A stretch of 64,000 bases of DNA. Source: Paludibacteraceae bacterium. GTDB lineage: Bacteria > Bacteroidota > Bacteroidia > Bacteroidales > Paludibacteraceae. The stretch is taken from assembly GCA_017556705.1 (NCBI GenBank), contig JAFYMG010000001.1:1-64000 (forward strand), read 5' to 3'. A model generated the notes under the pieces. It ran no database searches and was not told where the DNA came from. It saw nothing but the letters and a program-made list of their open reading frames with translations. Positions 53,049 to 61,687 of this stretch are shown piece by piece. The translations under genes were made by a program, and so were the position numbers. The number at the start of each line of letters is the position of its first letter. The first letter of the stretch is position 1.

Positions 53049-53078
53049 GTAGGATGGTGTAGGATGACGTAGGATGGT
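53049..53078 (+). repeat. 10-base tandem repeat, 3 units
   Basis: The consensus gtaggatgRY is repeated three times. Its reverse complement, rotated, gives ctacaccatc, close to the decamers at 60904 and 62269. Confidence 0.85.
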
Positions 53079-53101
53079 TAAAAGGAAAATAAGGATAGAT
53101 A

Positions 53102-53132
53102 TTGCCTATTTCAAAAAAAAGTTGTACCTTTG
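53102..53132 (+). promoter_or_regulatory. Promoter of ribD
   Basis: -33 TTG (53102-53104) and -7 TACCTTTG (53125-53132), spaced 20 bases, 19 bases before the start codon. No FMN riboswitch is visible. Confidence 0.8.
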
Positions 53133-53151
53133 TCGCGTAATTAGATAAACT

Positions 53152-54222
53152 ATGCAACAATTTGAATCATACATGGCCAGATGCCTACAATTAGCCCGAT
53201 TAGGAGAATATTATGTGGCTCCTAATCCAATGGTGGGTGCCGTATTGGTGTTAGAGGCAAAGGGCGATGAAACGGAGGGCGAAAAGCGAGAGATTATTTT
53301 GGGCGAGGGTTGGCACATGCAATATGGAGGTCCTCATGCAGAACCAAACTGCTTGCGCAATGCAGAAGAAAGACATCCAGAAGGCATTGATTATAAACAC
53401 TGTACATTATATGTTAGCCTAGAGCCTTGCAGCCATTACGGCAAAACTCCTCCTTGTGCAGAGTTGATCATTCAGAAAGGAATTGGGCGCGTAGTGATTG
53501 GTTGTCTTGATCCTAATCCACAAGTAGCAGGCAGAGGGGTAAGAACGATGCGAGAGGCTGATATAGAGGTAGTTGTAGGAGTGTTGGAAGCTGAATGTCG
53601 TGCGTTGAACAAACGATTTATCTGTTTGCAAGAGAAGAAGCGGCCGCATGTGATATTGAAGTGGGCACAAACGGCAGATGGGTATATTGATTTTAGGCAA
53701 GAGTGTAAAGGCAAAAAACAAGAAACTCCATTGGTGATTTCTACGCCCCTCATGAAGCAACTAGTGCATCAGCAACGTGCTAAAAACATGGCGATTATGG
53801 TAGGAACACACACGGTAATGATGGATAATCCTCGATTGTTAACTACTCACTGGAGTGGCAGAAATCCTGTGCGTGTAACGCTGGATAGACATCATGTATT
53901 GCCTGCCAATAGCAAAATATTCTCTAATGATTCGGAAACGATAGTGTATCGCGAAAACACCGAATGGTCATTTGTATTAGCCGATTTGGCAAAACGTAAC
54001 ATCCACTCTATCTTAGTGGAGGGAGGTGCAAGATTGCTCAACGCGATTCTTGAATCTGGAATATACGATGAAGTGCACGTAGAGGTAAGCCCCTTGGAAA
54101 TAGACAACAACACCTGCGGCAATGGGGTGAAAGCACCAAACTATGCGTTCGTTACACAGCCACAAATAATTGATGGCCATTGTGTGTATATTGAAAAAAA
54201 TGTTAAAAATTTGTGTATTTGA
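53152..54222 (+). CDS. ribD: Bifunctional riboflavin deaminase/reductase RibD
   Basis: The 356-residue protein has an N-terminal deaminase domain (N-P-M-V-G-A-V, zinc ligands H62-A-E64 and C93...C102 in E-P-C-S-H-Y-G-K-T-P-P-C) and a C-terminal reductase domain (L-K-W-A-Q-T-A-D-G-Y-I, M-V-G-T-H-T-V-M-x-D-N-P, L-V-E-G-G-A). It catalyses the second and third steps of riboflavin synthesis. Both catalytic halves look complete. It stands alone, without other rib genes nearby. Confidence 0.95.
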   Translation: MQQFESYMARCLQLARLGEYYVAPNPMVGAVLVLEAKGDETEGEKREIILGEGWHMQYGGPHAEPNCLRNAEERHPEGIDYKHCTLYVSLEPCSHYGKTPPCAELIIQKGIGRVVIGCLDPNPQVAGRGVRTMREADIEVVVGVLEAECRALNKRFICLQEKKRPHVILKWAQTADGYIDFRQECKGKKQETPLVISTPLMKQLVHQQRAKNMAIMVGTHTVMMDNPRLLTTHWSGRNPVRVTLDRHHVLPANSKIFSNDSETIVYRENTEWSFVLADLAKRNIHSILVEGGARLLNAILESGIYDEVHVEVSPLEIDNNTCGNGVKAPNYAFVTQPQIIDGHCVYIEKNVKNLCI

Positions 54223-54241
54223 GAAAAAAGCAGTATCTTTG
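54210..54241 (+). promoter_or_regulatory. Promoter of the SurA-like/OstA-like run
   Basis: -33 TTTG (54210-54213) and -7 TATCTTTG (54234-54241), spaced 20 bases; the -33 box lies inside the last codons of ribD. The start codon is 18 bases downstream. Confidence 0.75.
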
Positions 54242-54259
54242 CGGGTTAAAAATATTTTT

Positions 54260-55102
54260 ATGAAAAAAGTTTGTTTTCTATTATTGGCCATTTGTATGTG
54301 CGTTGGTTGTACCGATTTTAAGCAACCGCGCAGAAATGGTGTAGTGGTAGAATACCACGGTGAGACCATCACACAGGCCGAGATTGATGCCCTGACGACA
54401 GGACTGTCATCGGAAGATAGTGCTCGTGTAGCAGAACAATACATACGTCAATGGGCGACTAATCTACTCGTATGGGATAAGGCTAAAAACCTCAATAATA
54501 AAGATATAGAGAAGAAAGTGACAGATTATCAACGTTCGCTATGTCTTTACGAATGGGAGCAACGCATGGTAAGACAAAAGATGCCACAACACGTGGAAGA
54601 TAGTATGGTACTCGCCTTTTATGAGAGTAACAAAAACCACTTTATTCTTCGCGACCCAATCATAAAAGGTGTGATATTGATGATTCCTAATGGGGCACCT
54701 AATATGGACAAGTTACGCAAGTATATTGTCCAACCCAATCAAGAGGAGAATATTGAATGGATTGAAAAATATGCATATCAGTACGCAAGTGGCTATGAAT
54801 TGTTTTTAGAGGAATGGAAGACGAGTGATCAGATTTTGCAACGCATACCATTCGACAAGAATACGTTTCACAAACAGCTGAAACAAAAAAAGCAAATTGA
54901 GATGCAAGATTCGATCAACACTTATGTGTTGCAGGTGACGGATGTTTATCATGCAGGCGATTTTAAGCCGCTAGATTATGCCCGTAGCGATATAGAAAAA
55001 ATGTTATTAAGTCAACGCCAAGCAGAGTTTCTGCGAACTTTGCGCGGGGAATTATACGAAGAAGCAGTACAACAAGGTAATTTGAAGATATATGAGAAAT
55101 AA
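54260..55102 (+). CDS. SurA-like periplasmic chaperone lipoprotein
   Basis: The 280-residue protein has a lipoprotein signal peptide ending C-V-G-C, then a helical SurA-N-like domain (I-T-Q-A-E-I-D-A-L, Q-Y-I-R-Q-W-A-T-N-L-L-V-W-D-K-A) and a degenerate parvulin-like region. ATG 54260 is preferred because it starts the signal peptide, while an earlier in-frame start lies within ribD. It overlaps the next gene by 11 bases. In Bacteroidota such pairs assist outer-membrane protein folding. Confidence 0.78.
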   Translation: MKKVCFLLLAICMCVGCTDFKQPRRNGVVVEYHGETITQAEIDALTTGLSSEDSARVAEQYIRQWATNLLVWDKAKNLNNKDIEKKVTDYQRSLCLYEWEQRMVRQKMPQHVEDSMVLAFYESNKNHFILRDPIIKGVILMIPNGAPNMDKLRKYIVQPNQEENIEWIEKYAYQYASGYELFLEEWKTSDQILQRIPFDKNTFHKQLKQKKQIEMQDSINTYVLQVTDVYHAGDFKPLDYARSDIEKMLLSQRQAEFLRTLRGELYEEAVQQGNLKIYEK

Positions 55103-56444
55103 ATTATTGATTATTGGCTATTGGTTATTAGCTATTGGTAGCGTAGCTCATGCTCAAGATAATATCATCGATGAAGTGATTTGGATTGTGGGTGAGGATG
55201 CTATTTTGCGCAGCGAAGTAGAAGAGGAGCGTCTGCGTGCGCAATATGAGGGTACGCCTATCCCCGGTGATCCATATTGCGTGATTCCAGAGCAATTGGC
55301 CATCCAAAAGCTCTTTTTGCACCAAGCAGAACTGGACTCTATTGAAGTGAGCGAATCTAGTGTAAGCAGTCAGGTAGATATGCGTGTGAACTACTATATC
55401 TCGCAGATTGGTAGCAAAGAGAAGATGGAAGAGTATTTCCGCAAGACTAGTACCGAGATTCGTGAGGAGATGATGACTAGTGTTCGTAATCAAATGATTA
55501 TCCAACAGATGCAGAGCAAACTGACAGAGAATATTGCTCCTACACCAGCCGAAGTGCGTCGCTACTACAACACACTACCTGCGGACTCTATACCTATGGT
55601 TCCTGCGCAAGTAGAGGTGCAGATACTCAGCATGGAGCCTCCCGTTCCGTTGGAGGAAACAGAGCGCATCAAGGCACGTTTGCGCGAGTTCACTGATCGT
55701 GTTCACAATGGCACTGCGGACTTCAGTATGTTGGCACGTTTATATTCTGAGGATATAGAGTCTGCTAAACGCGGTGGTGAGTTGGGTTTTGTGGGTAAAG
55801 GACAGTTGGTGAGCGAATTTGCCGATGTAGCCTTCAACCTTAACGACCCTAAACGCGTATCTCGCGTTGTGAAGACCGAGTATGGCTATCATATCATCCA
55901 GCTCATCGAGAAGAAAGGCGAACGCATCAACTGCCGCCATATCTTGCTCAAGCCACACGTATCGGCAGAAGATAAGGTGAATGCCATTGAGCGCCTTGAT
56001 TCCATCCGCGGACTGATGGTGGATAGTGGTTTGGTGTTCGAAGCTGCCGTAGCACGCTACTCCGAGGATAAAAACACCGTGATGAGCGGCGGATTGATGA
56101 CCAACCCTAATACCGGCGCAAGTAAGTTTGAATACCAAGAATTGCCGCCTGAGATTGCCAAGCAAATCTATACAATGAAAGAGGGCGATATCAGTATCCC
56201 ATTTGTGCTGATGGATCGCACCAAGAACAAAGAGGTATGCGTGATTGTCAAGCTCAAGACCAAACGCGATGCACACAAGGCGAACCTTGTGGACGACTTC
56301 CAAGTGATCCGCCAGATGCTGCAACAGAAGCAAAGTGCAGAGACAATTGAGAAATGGATTCGCGACAAACAAAAAGAAATCTACGTGCAGATCGATCCAG
56401 CATGGAGGGGTTGTGAATTCCAATATCCAGGTTGGGTGAAGTAG
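55092..56444 (+). CDS. SurA-like peptidyl-prolyl cis-trans isomerase
   Basis: The 450-residue protein has a signal peptide, a SurA N-terminal helical domain and two parvulin domains. Markers are F-S-M-L-A-R-L-Y-S-E-D, G-G-E-L-G-F-V-G-K-G-Q-L-V, Y-G-Y-H-I-I-Q-L and R-H-I-L-L-K-P. It folds outer-membrane proteins in the periplasm. The hydrophobic core of the signal peptide (L-L-I-I-G-Y-W-L-L-A-I-G) is encoded by a 7-base DNA repeat. Confidence 0.92.
   Translation: MRNKLLIIGYWLLAIGSVAHAQDNIIDEVIWIVGEDAILRSEVEEERLRAQYEGTPIPGDPYCVIPEQLAIQKLFLHQAELDSIEVSESSVSSQVDMRVNYYISQIGSKEKMEEYFRKTSTEIREEMMTSVRNQMIIQQMQSKLTENIAPTPAEVRRYYNTLPADSIPMVPAQVEVQILSMEPPVPLEETERIKARLREFTDRVHNGTADFSMLARLYSEDIESAKRGGELGFVGKGQLVSEFADVAFNLNDPKRVSRVVKTEYGYHIIQLIEKKGERINCRHILLKPHVSAEDKVNAIERLDSIRGLMVDSGLVFEAAVARYSEDKNTVMSGGLMTNPNTGASKFEYQELPPEIAKQIYTMKEGDISIPFVLMDRTKNKEVCVIVKLKTKRDAHKANLVDDFQVIRQMLQQKQSAETIEKWIRDKQKEIYVQIDPAWRGCEFQYPGWVK
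55104..55138 (+). repeat. 7-base tandem repeat encoding a signal-peptide core
   Basis: The consensus YtattgR is repeated five times. Three units span seven codons, so the peptide repeats as L-L-I-I-G-Y-W then L-L-A-I-G. Confidence 0.88.
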
Positions 56445-56453
56445 CATTGAAGA

Positions 56454-58148
56454 ATGCGATTGGGCAGATTTAGCATATTATTGATTGTTGGGCTATTGAC
56501 TATCCATGGCATGGCGCAGGAGAAGGCTCCACAGATGGTCTATCTGGAGCATTCCGAGACCTTGTCATTTGATGAGAAACGTTTGCCCGACGCGCAGATC
56601 CTACGCGGAGATGTGCGTTTTCGCCATGATTCGGCGTTGATGTATTGCGACTCTGCCTACTTCTTTGACAAAGAGAATTCCCTACACGCATTTGGTCATG
56701 TACACCTGATACAAGGTGATAGTATCGAAGGATTTGGCGATGTATTGTATTACAATGGTAACACCAAGATGGCCAAGTTTCGCAAGCGCGTGAGGTTAAT
56801 ACACAACGGCAACACCACCCTCACCACCGATAGTATGAACTATGACCGCATGAAGGACATCGCATACTATTTCTCGGGCGGAATGATTGAGGACTCCGTC
56901 AATACACTGATCTCCACTTGGGGGCAATACACCCCTAAGAACAATCAAGCGCTGTTTAGCGACAACGTGAAACTGGTGCAAGAGAAGTTTGTATTGACCA
57001 CCGACACCTTGTGCTACAACACCGAGACTTATCAGGCTGATTTGGTTAGCCCCACCACCATCGTGTACGAGCACGAGACCACAATATTGTCTCCTAGAGG
57101 ATGGTACAACACCCAAACCGAAAAATCCATGCTCCTTGATCGCTCCAAGATTATCCACACCGATGGTATGACCCTCACGGGTGATACTATCTACTATGAC
57201 AAAGCAATCGGCTACGGCAAAGTGCTGGGCCATATTGAGAGTGTTGATTCCACCAATCAAATCACCCTATATGGCAACAAGAGCGAGATGTGGGAGGAAG
57301 ATGATCATGGCTATGTGACCGATAGTGCGCTGCTAGTTGAGTGGTCCGACTCCACCATGTACACCTATATGCATGCTGACACGCTATTTACCGCGCAGAT
57401 TCCGTATCAACTGCTTCAATTGGTAGAAAAAGATAGCATATTGGTGGACTCCGTATGGGTACAACCTGCCCCCGACACACTTTGGGTGGACACGACGTAC
57501 CTGCAGGTACAAGCGCACTATAATGTTCGTATCTACCGCAAAGACATGCAAGCCGTGTGCGACTCGGCGCACTACAATGGTCGCGATTCTATCGCTACCT
57601 TGTGTAGCGATCCTGTGTGTTGGAACGAGCAGAACCAAGTATCTGCCGACACAGTGACTATTTATACTAAGAATGGTGCTGTGGATTATCTGCATGGCTT
57701 TGGCAATGCAATCGCCATTAAGCAGGAGAGTTATACCGAATACAACCAACTGGCAGGCAAAGAGATGTTTGCCTATATGCGTGATAATGATGTGTATCGT
57801 GTGGATGTGGAAGGTAATGCCGAGACGGTATTCTACCCACGTGAACAAGATGGAACCTATATGGGAGTTAATCGCACGCAGAGTAGTTTCGTGAAGCTTT
57901 ATCTTGAGAATCGCCAGATACAACGTATATTGTTCACCAGCGCTACTACGGGCGTGATGATACCTATGGATCAGGCCACTGACGAGGACAAGTTTCTAGT
58001 GACCTTCTTCTGGGCAGAAGCTGAACGTCCACGTATGCCAGGCGATGTATTCCTTCATCCAACCCGCACACCACGACCAGATGCAGCAGCTGTATCGGCA
58101 TCCGCAGAAGAAGATGAGGAGGAAGAGGAAGAAGATTATGAATATTGA
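56454..58148 (+). CDS. OstA-like (LptA/LptD-type) LPS transport protein
   Basis: The 564-residue protein has a signal peptide (cleavage after G-M-A) and repeated OstA-type beta turns (L-R-G-D-V-R-F-R-H-D-S-A-L-M-Y-C-D-S-A, Y-Y-N-G-N-T-K, L-T-G-D-T-I-Y-Y-D). Such folds bind and conduct LPS between membranes. The C-terminus is an acidic tail with seven glutamates in the last twelve residues. It follows surA-like after 9 bases. Confidence 0.85.
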   Translation: MRLGRFSILLIVGLLTIHGMAQEKAPQMVYLEHSETLSFDEKRLPDAQILRGDVRFRHDSALMYCDSAYFFDKENSLHAFGHVHLIQGDSIEGFGDVLYYNGNTKMAKFRKRVRLIHNGNTTLTTDSMNYDRMKDIAYYFSGGMIEDSVNTLISTWGQYTPKNNQALFSDNVKLVQEKFVLTTDTLCYNTETYQADLVSPTTIVYEHETTILSPRGWYNTQTEKSMLLDRSKIIHTDGMTLTGDTIYYDKAIGYGKVLGHIESVDSTNQITLYGNKSEMWEEDDHGYVTDSALLVEWSDSTMYTYMHADTLFTAQIPYQLLQLVEKDSILVDSVWVQPAPDTLWVDTTYLQVQAHYNVRIYRKDMQAVCDSAHYNGRDSIATLCSDPVCWNEQNQVSADTVTIYTKNGAVDYLHGFGNAIAIKQESYTEYNQLAGKEMFAYMRDNDVYRVDVEGNAETVFYPREQDGTYMGVNRTQSSFVKLYLENRQIQRILFTSATTGVMIPMDQATDEDKFLVTFFWAEAERPRMPGDVFLHPTRTPRPDAAAVSASAEEDEEEEEEDYEY

Positions 58149-58163
58149 TAAAAACAACTGATA

Positions 58164-58856
58164 ATGAGACGAATAGCAATTTTAATTTGTACCATTGCAC
58201 TGTCAATGACGAGTATTTACGCAGAGAATTATTTGGGTGTTCAAGTGGGTTATGCGCACTCTGTAGCACGTCTAAACGCAGCATCAACCCCAAAAACACT
58301 TCACCCTATCGCATACAATGGCATGAAAGTAGGTGTAGTATATGATGCCACAATCGTAAAGGGTTTTGGCGTAACCATGGGTTTGAACTACACCTTTGGC
58401 GCAAACTCTACGGATTGGACAAAGAAAGTAACAGGACAACCTGGTGAATTTCCACAAGTCTGCTCACGCGGACAATATCACCAATTAGAGATTCCTGTAG
58501 ATTGGCAATACAAGTTTGAGATTGCGCAAAACACTTGGCTGATGCTCTACACGGGTCCTACCTTGCAATATGGTATTGCACTAAATGATAAATGGTATGT
58601 ACGCGTCGATGATGAGTCAAAAACTATTCTAAAAGAGGAAGACATCTACTCATCCAAAGGTCTTAAGCACTTCAATGTCACTTGGGGGATTGGGGCAGGA
58701 TTTCAATACCAACGCTATTTCCTGCGCGGAGGATATGACTTTGGTATTGTCAATCCATACAAAGCACTAACATTTGATACATCAGACAAACCCTATACCC
58801 GCGGTCGTTTCGACCAATGGCAAGTCAAGTTGGGTATGTATCTTTGGGAGTTCTAA
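58164..58856 (+). CDS. Outer-membrane beta-barrel protein, PorT-like
   Basis: The 230-residue protein has a signal peptide (cleavage after Y-A) and a small barrel pattern with G-V-Q-V-G-Y, V-T-M-G-L-N-Y-T-F-G, Q-L-E-I-P-V-D-W-Q-Y-K and a final strand ending M-Y-L-W-E-F. PorT-like barrels belong to the outer-membrane machinery of Bacteroidota; the exact role here is open. It closes the envelope run before dnaG. Confidence 0.8.
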   Translation: MRRIAILICTIALSMTSIYAENYLGVQVGYAHSVARLNAASTPKTLHPIAYNGMKVGVVYDATIVKGFGVTMGLNYTFGANSTDWTKKVTGQPGEFPQVCSRGQYHQLEIPVDWQYKFEIAQNTWLMLYTGPTLQYGIALNDKWYVRVDDESKTILKEEDIYSSKGLKHFNVTWGIGAGFQYQRYFLRGGYDFGIVNPYKALTFDTSDKPYTRGRFDQWQVKLGMYLWEF

Positions 58857-58877
58857 ACACACAACACTACCCAACTT

Positions 58878-60902
58878 ATGATTCCACGCGAGACTATTGA
58901 TCGAATATTCGAAGCAGCCAAGATCGAGGATGTCGTTGGTAGGTACGTGACACTCAAGAAGCGCGGAGCCAACCTGCTCGGCTTGTGCCCTTTCCACCAC
59001 GAGAAGACAGGGTCATTCACCGTATCCCCATCCAAAGGTATCTACAAGTGCTTTGGTTGCGGCAAGGCTGGCAGCGCTGTGGGGTTCATCATGGAGATTG
59101 AGCAATGCACCTATGTGGAGGCGTTGAAGAATCTCGCACAAACCTACCATATCCAGATAGAAGAGCGCGAGCTCACCCAAGAGGAGAAGCAGCGCCAAGA
59201 TGACCGCGAATCGATGTTTGTGGTCAATGATTTTGCCAACAAATGGTTTCAAGAACAACTATGGGACACCGCTGAAGGTAAGGCAGTAGGTATGGCATAC
59301 TTGCGCCAACGCGGTATTCGCGAGGATATCATCAAGAAGTTTCAACTTGGCTACTCACCCGAGAAAGCCAAACTATGGGAAGTGGTCAAGAAAGCAGGGC
59401 ATCAAGAGGCATACCTCACCAATGATGTGGATACGCAAATAGGTACTGGCGTTTGCCTCAAGGACGACAAAGGTGGATTATACGACCGCTTCCGCGGACG
59501 CGTGATCTTCCCGTTCTTTTCGGTCAGCGGCAAGGTGACTGGCTTCGCAGGACGACTGATCAAGCAGAGCGACAAGGCAGGCAAATATGTCAATTCACCT
59601 GCTTCTATTCTCTATGAGAAGAAGCACGAACTCTACGGTTTCTACCAAGCCAAGCAAGCCATCAAACGCGAAGACTGCTGCTATCTCGTTGAGGGACAAT
59701 TGGATGTGATACAACTCGTGCAATCGGGCATCGAGAATGTGGTGGCGTCGGGTGGTACGGCGCTGACCTTCCCACAGATCCGCCTTATCCATCGCTTCAC
59801 CGAGAATGTGACTATCCTCTACGATGGCGATAGTGCAGGTATCAAAGCAGCGCTGCGAGGACTAGATATGATGCTCGAAGAGGGTGTCAATGTCAAGGTG
59901 GTGCTCCTGCCCGAAGGCGAAGATCCAGATAGCTTCGCACGCAAACACGATGCTACCGAGGTCTTGGCGTATATCCAACAACATCAGACGGATTTTATTC
60001 GCTTCAAGACACAACTGCTGAGCGCAGAAGCGGGCAACGACCCCATGAAGCGAGCCGATATGATCAATCAGATCGTACAATCGATTGCCATTATACCCGA
60101 TATCATTAAGCGCCAGGTGTACATCAAGGATTGCGCCACCTTCTTGCAGATCCAAGAGGATGTGCTGATGCGCAAGGCGGCCGAGATTCGCAAACGCCAT
60201 ATCGAGGAGCAGAAGAAGAAAAAGCAGAACGAGGAGCGCCTCAATAATGCTGCTCCGGCACCTACTGCTGACGCTGCTCCAGCACCTACTCCCGCAGCAG
60301 AACCATCGGTAATAGCAACCGCAGAAGCAGCATCCAATAAAGAGCGTAATTTCCAGAATATCATACAGTTGATCATCCGCCACGGCGAAAAAACTATCTT
60401 CCAAAACGGAAATACTATTATTCGTGCAGGTGAGTATATCATTCACGAATTGCATAACGATAATATCCAAGTAGAAGATCCAATACATCAACTCATCTTG
60501 GATGAGTATATAGCACACTACAAAGAAAATAATTGGGTAGCAGCCAACTATTTCCAACACCATCCTAAGGGCGAGGTTAGTCAGTTTGCGGTAGAGATGT
60601 TGGCAGACAAATACCAGCTGAGTCGTATGTACGGCAAGCAAATGGTATCCGAAAACGTGGTCAAAGAGGTGGGGCTCCCATCCGAAGCAGATAATCTCCC
60701 AGAGCTGACACAACGTCTGCTATTGGAATTGAAGTTCACCATTGTCAATGAGCGCATCGATGCATTGCAAACCATGTTGCGAGATGCACAGCAGCGCGAT
60801 GATTGGGAAATGATTCGTACTATCCTTGCGCAACAACCGCTACTCAACGATATTCGCCAGCAGCTCGGCAAAGCCCTTGGCAACCGCGTCATCATTGGCT
60901 AA
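58878..60902 (+). CDS. dnaG: DNA primase
   Basis: The 674-residue protein has the CHC2 zinc finger (C37, H40, C58, C61 in L-C-P-F-H-H-E-K-T and K-C-F-G-C-G), the catalytic TOPRIM core (L-V-E-G-Q-L-D-V-I, Y-D-G-D-S-A-G) and a C-terminal helicase-binding domain. An alanine/proline-rich linker (A-P-A-P-T near residue 462) joins the last two. It makes RNA primers for replication. The decamer words ACACACAAC/ACTACCCAAC lie just before its start. Confidence 0.96.
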   Translation: MIPRETIDRIFEAAKIEDVVGRYVTLKKRGANLLGLCPFHHEKTGSFTVSPSKGIYKCFGCGKAGSAVGFIMEIEQCTYVEALKNLAQTYHIQIEERELTQEEKQRQDDRESMFVVNDFANKWFQEQLWDTAEGKAVGMAYLRQRGIREDIIKKFQLGYSPEKAKLWEVVKKAGHQEAYLTNDVDTQIGTGVCLKDDKGGLYDRFRGRVIFPFFSVSGKVTGFAGRLIKQSDKAGKYVNSPASILYEKKHELYGFYQAKQAIKREDCCYLVEGQLDVIQLVQSGIENVVASGGTALTFPQIRLIHRFTENVTILYDGDSAGIKAALRGLDMMLEEGVNVKVVLLPEGEDPDSFARKHDATEVLAYIQQHQTDFIRFKTQLLSAEAGNDPMKRADMINQIVQSIAIIPDIIKRQVYIKDCATFLQIQEDVLMRKAAEIRKRHIEEQKKKKQNEERLNNAAPAPTADAAPAPTPAAEPSVIATAEAASNKERNFQNIIQLIIRHGEKTIFQNGNTIIRAGEYIIHELHNDNIQVEDPIHQLILDEYIAHYKENNWVAANYFQHHPKGEVSQFAVEMLADKYQLSRMYGKQMVSENVVKEVGLPSEADNLPELTQRLLLELKFTIVNERIDALQTMLRDAQQRDDWEMIRTILAQQPLLNDIRQQLGKALGNRVIIG

Positions 60903-60903
60903 A

Positions 60904-60923
60904 CTACACCACACTACACAATA
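60904..60923 (+). repeat. 10-base repeat, 2 units, before the radical SAM gene
   Basis: Two units of consensus ctacaccaca fill the gap between the dnaG stop and the next start codon; the same decamer occurs six times at 62269. Confidence 0.75.
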
Positions 60924-60925
60924 CC

Positions 60926-61687
60926 ATGCTCTTCCCTTCCATCGTATATGGCCCTATCCGTTCACGCCGCCTAGGCGTGTCGTTGGGCGTGAACCTGATG
61001 CCAACCACCGCAAAGTTGTGTTCGTTTGACTGTGTGTATTGCGAATGTGGATGGAATCAGCCTGTTTCGCATCCTGAGCTTCCCACCCGCGAGCAAGTGC
61101 GCGAAGCACTTGCCTCTAGCCTTATCGCCCAGCCTGATAACCCTATTGACGTCATCACCTTCAGCGGCAATGGTGAGCCCACCATGCATCCCGATTTCTT
61201 GGGTATCATCCAAGACACATGTGCGTTGCGAGATCAATATTGTCCGAATGCTAAAGTGTCGGTACTCAGCAATTCCACGCAACTAGGGCGCCAAGATGTG
61301 GTAGAAGCGCTACGCCTCTGCGACAACCGTATTCTCAAACTAGATTCGGCTATTGACAGCACCATGCGCTTGATCGATCAGCCTGTTAATCATCAGCTTA
61401 CCGTGGCACAAGTGATGGAATGGTTGCGCATTTTCGATGGCGATTTCACCCTGCAAACTTGCTTCTTGCGAGGCGAATACCATGGTCAGGTGATCGACAA
61501 CACTACTCCACACGAACTACAAGCATGGTACCAGGCGGTAGATAGCCTGCATCCTAAGCAAGTGATGATTTATGTCATCGACCGTGCTACTCCGCTACAA
61601 ACCATTGAGAAGATTCCTGCCGAGCAGATGCAAGCTATCGCTGAGCCGCTTCGAGATAAGGGTATTGATGTGATCGTTAGCGTATGA
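60926..61687 (+). CDS. Radical SAM protein
   Basis: The 253-residue protein has the iron-sulfur motif C32-x3-C36-x2-C39 (L-C-S-F-D-C-V-Y-C-E-C) and the S-G-N-G-E-P-T SAM-binding strand. It resembles the small radical SAM group near the wyosine-type enzymes of bacteria. ATG 60926 lies directly after the decamer repeat; earlier in-frame starts lie inside dnaG. Its stop overlaps the next ATG (ATGA), so the two genes are coupled. The reaction is unknown. Confidence 0.9.
   Translation: MLFPSIVYGPIRSRRLGVSLGVNLMPTTAKLCSFDCVYCECGWNQPVSHPELPTREQVREALASSLIAQPDNPIDVITFSGNGEPTMHPDFLGIIQDTCALRDQYCPNAKVSVLSNSTQLGRQDVVEALRLCDNRILKLDSAIDSTMRLIDQPVNHQLTVAQVMEWLRIFDGDFTLQTCFLRGEYHGQVIDNTTPHELQAWYQAVDSLHPKQVMIYVIDRATPLQTIEKIPAEQMQAIAEPLRDKGIDVIVSV

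Noticed and set aside
52958..53078. CRISPR array
   Set aside because: Units are 10-11 bases and adjacent, with no spacers and no cas genes.
53049..53078. Promoter or operator made only of the decamer repeat
   Set aside because: A normal -33/-7 promoter for ribD lies downstream at 53102-53132; the repeat belongs to the dispersed decamer family.
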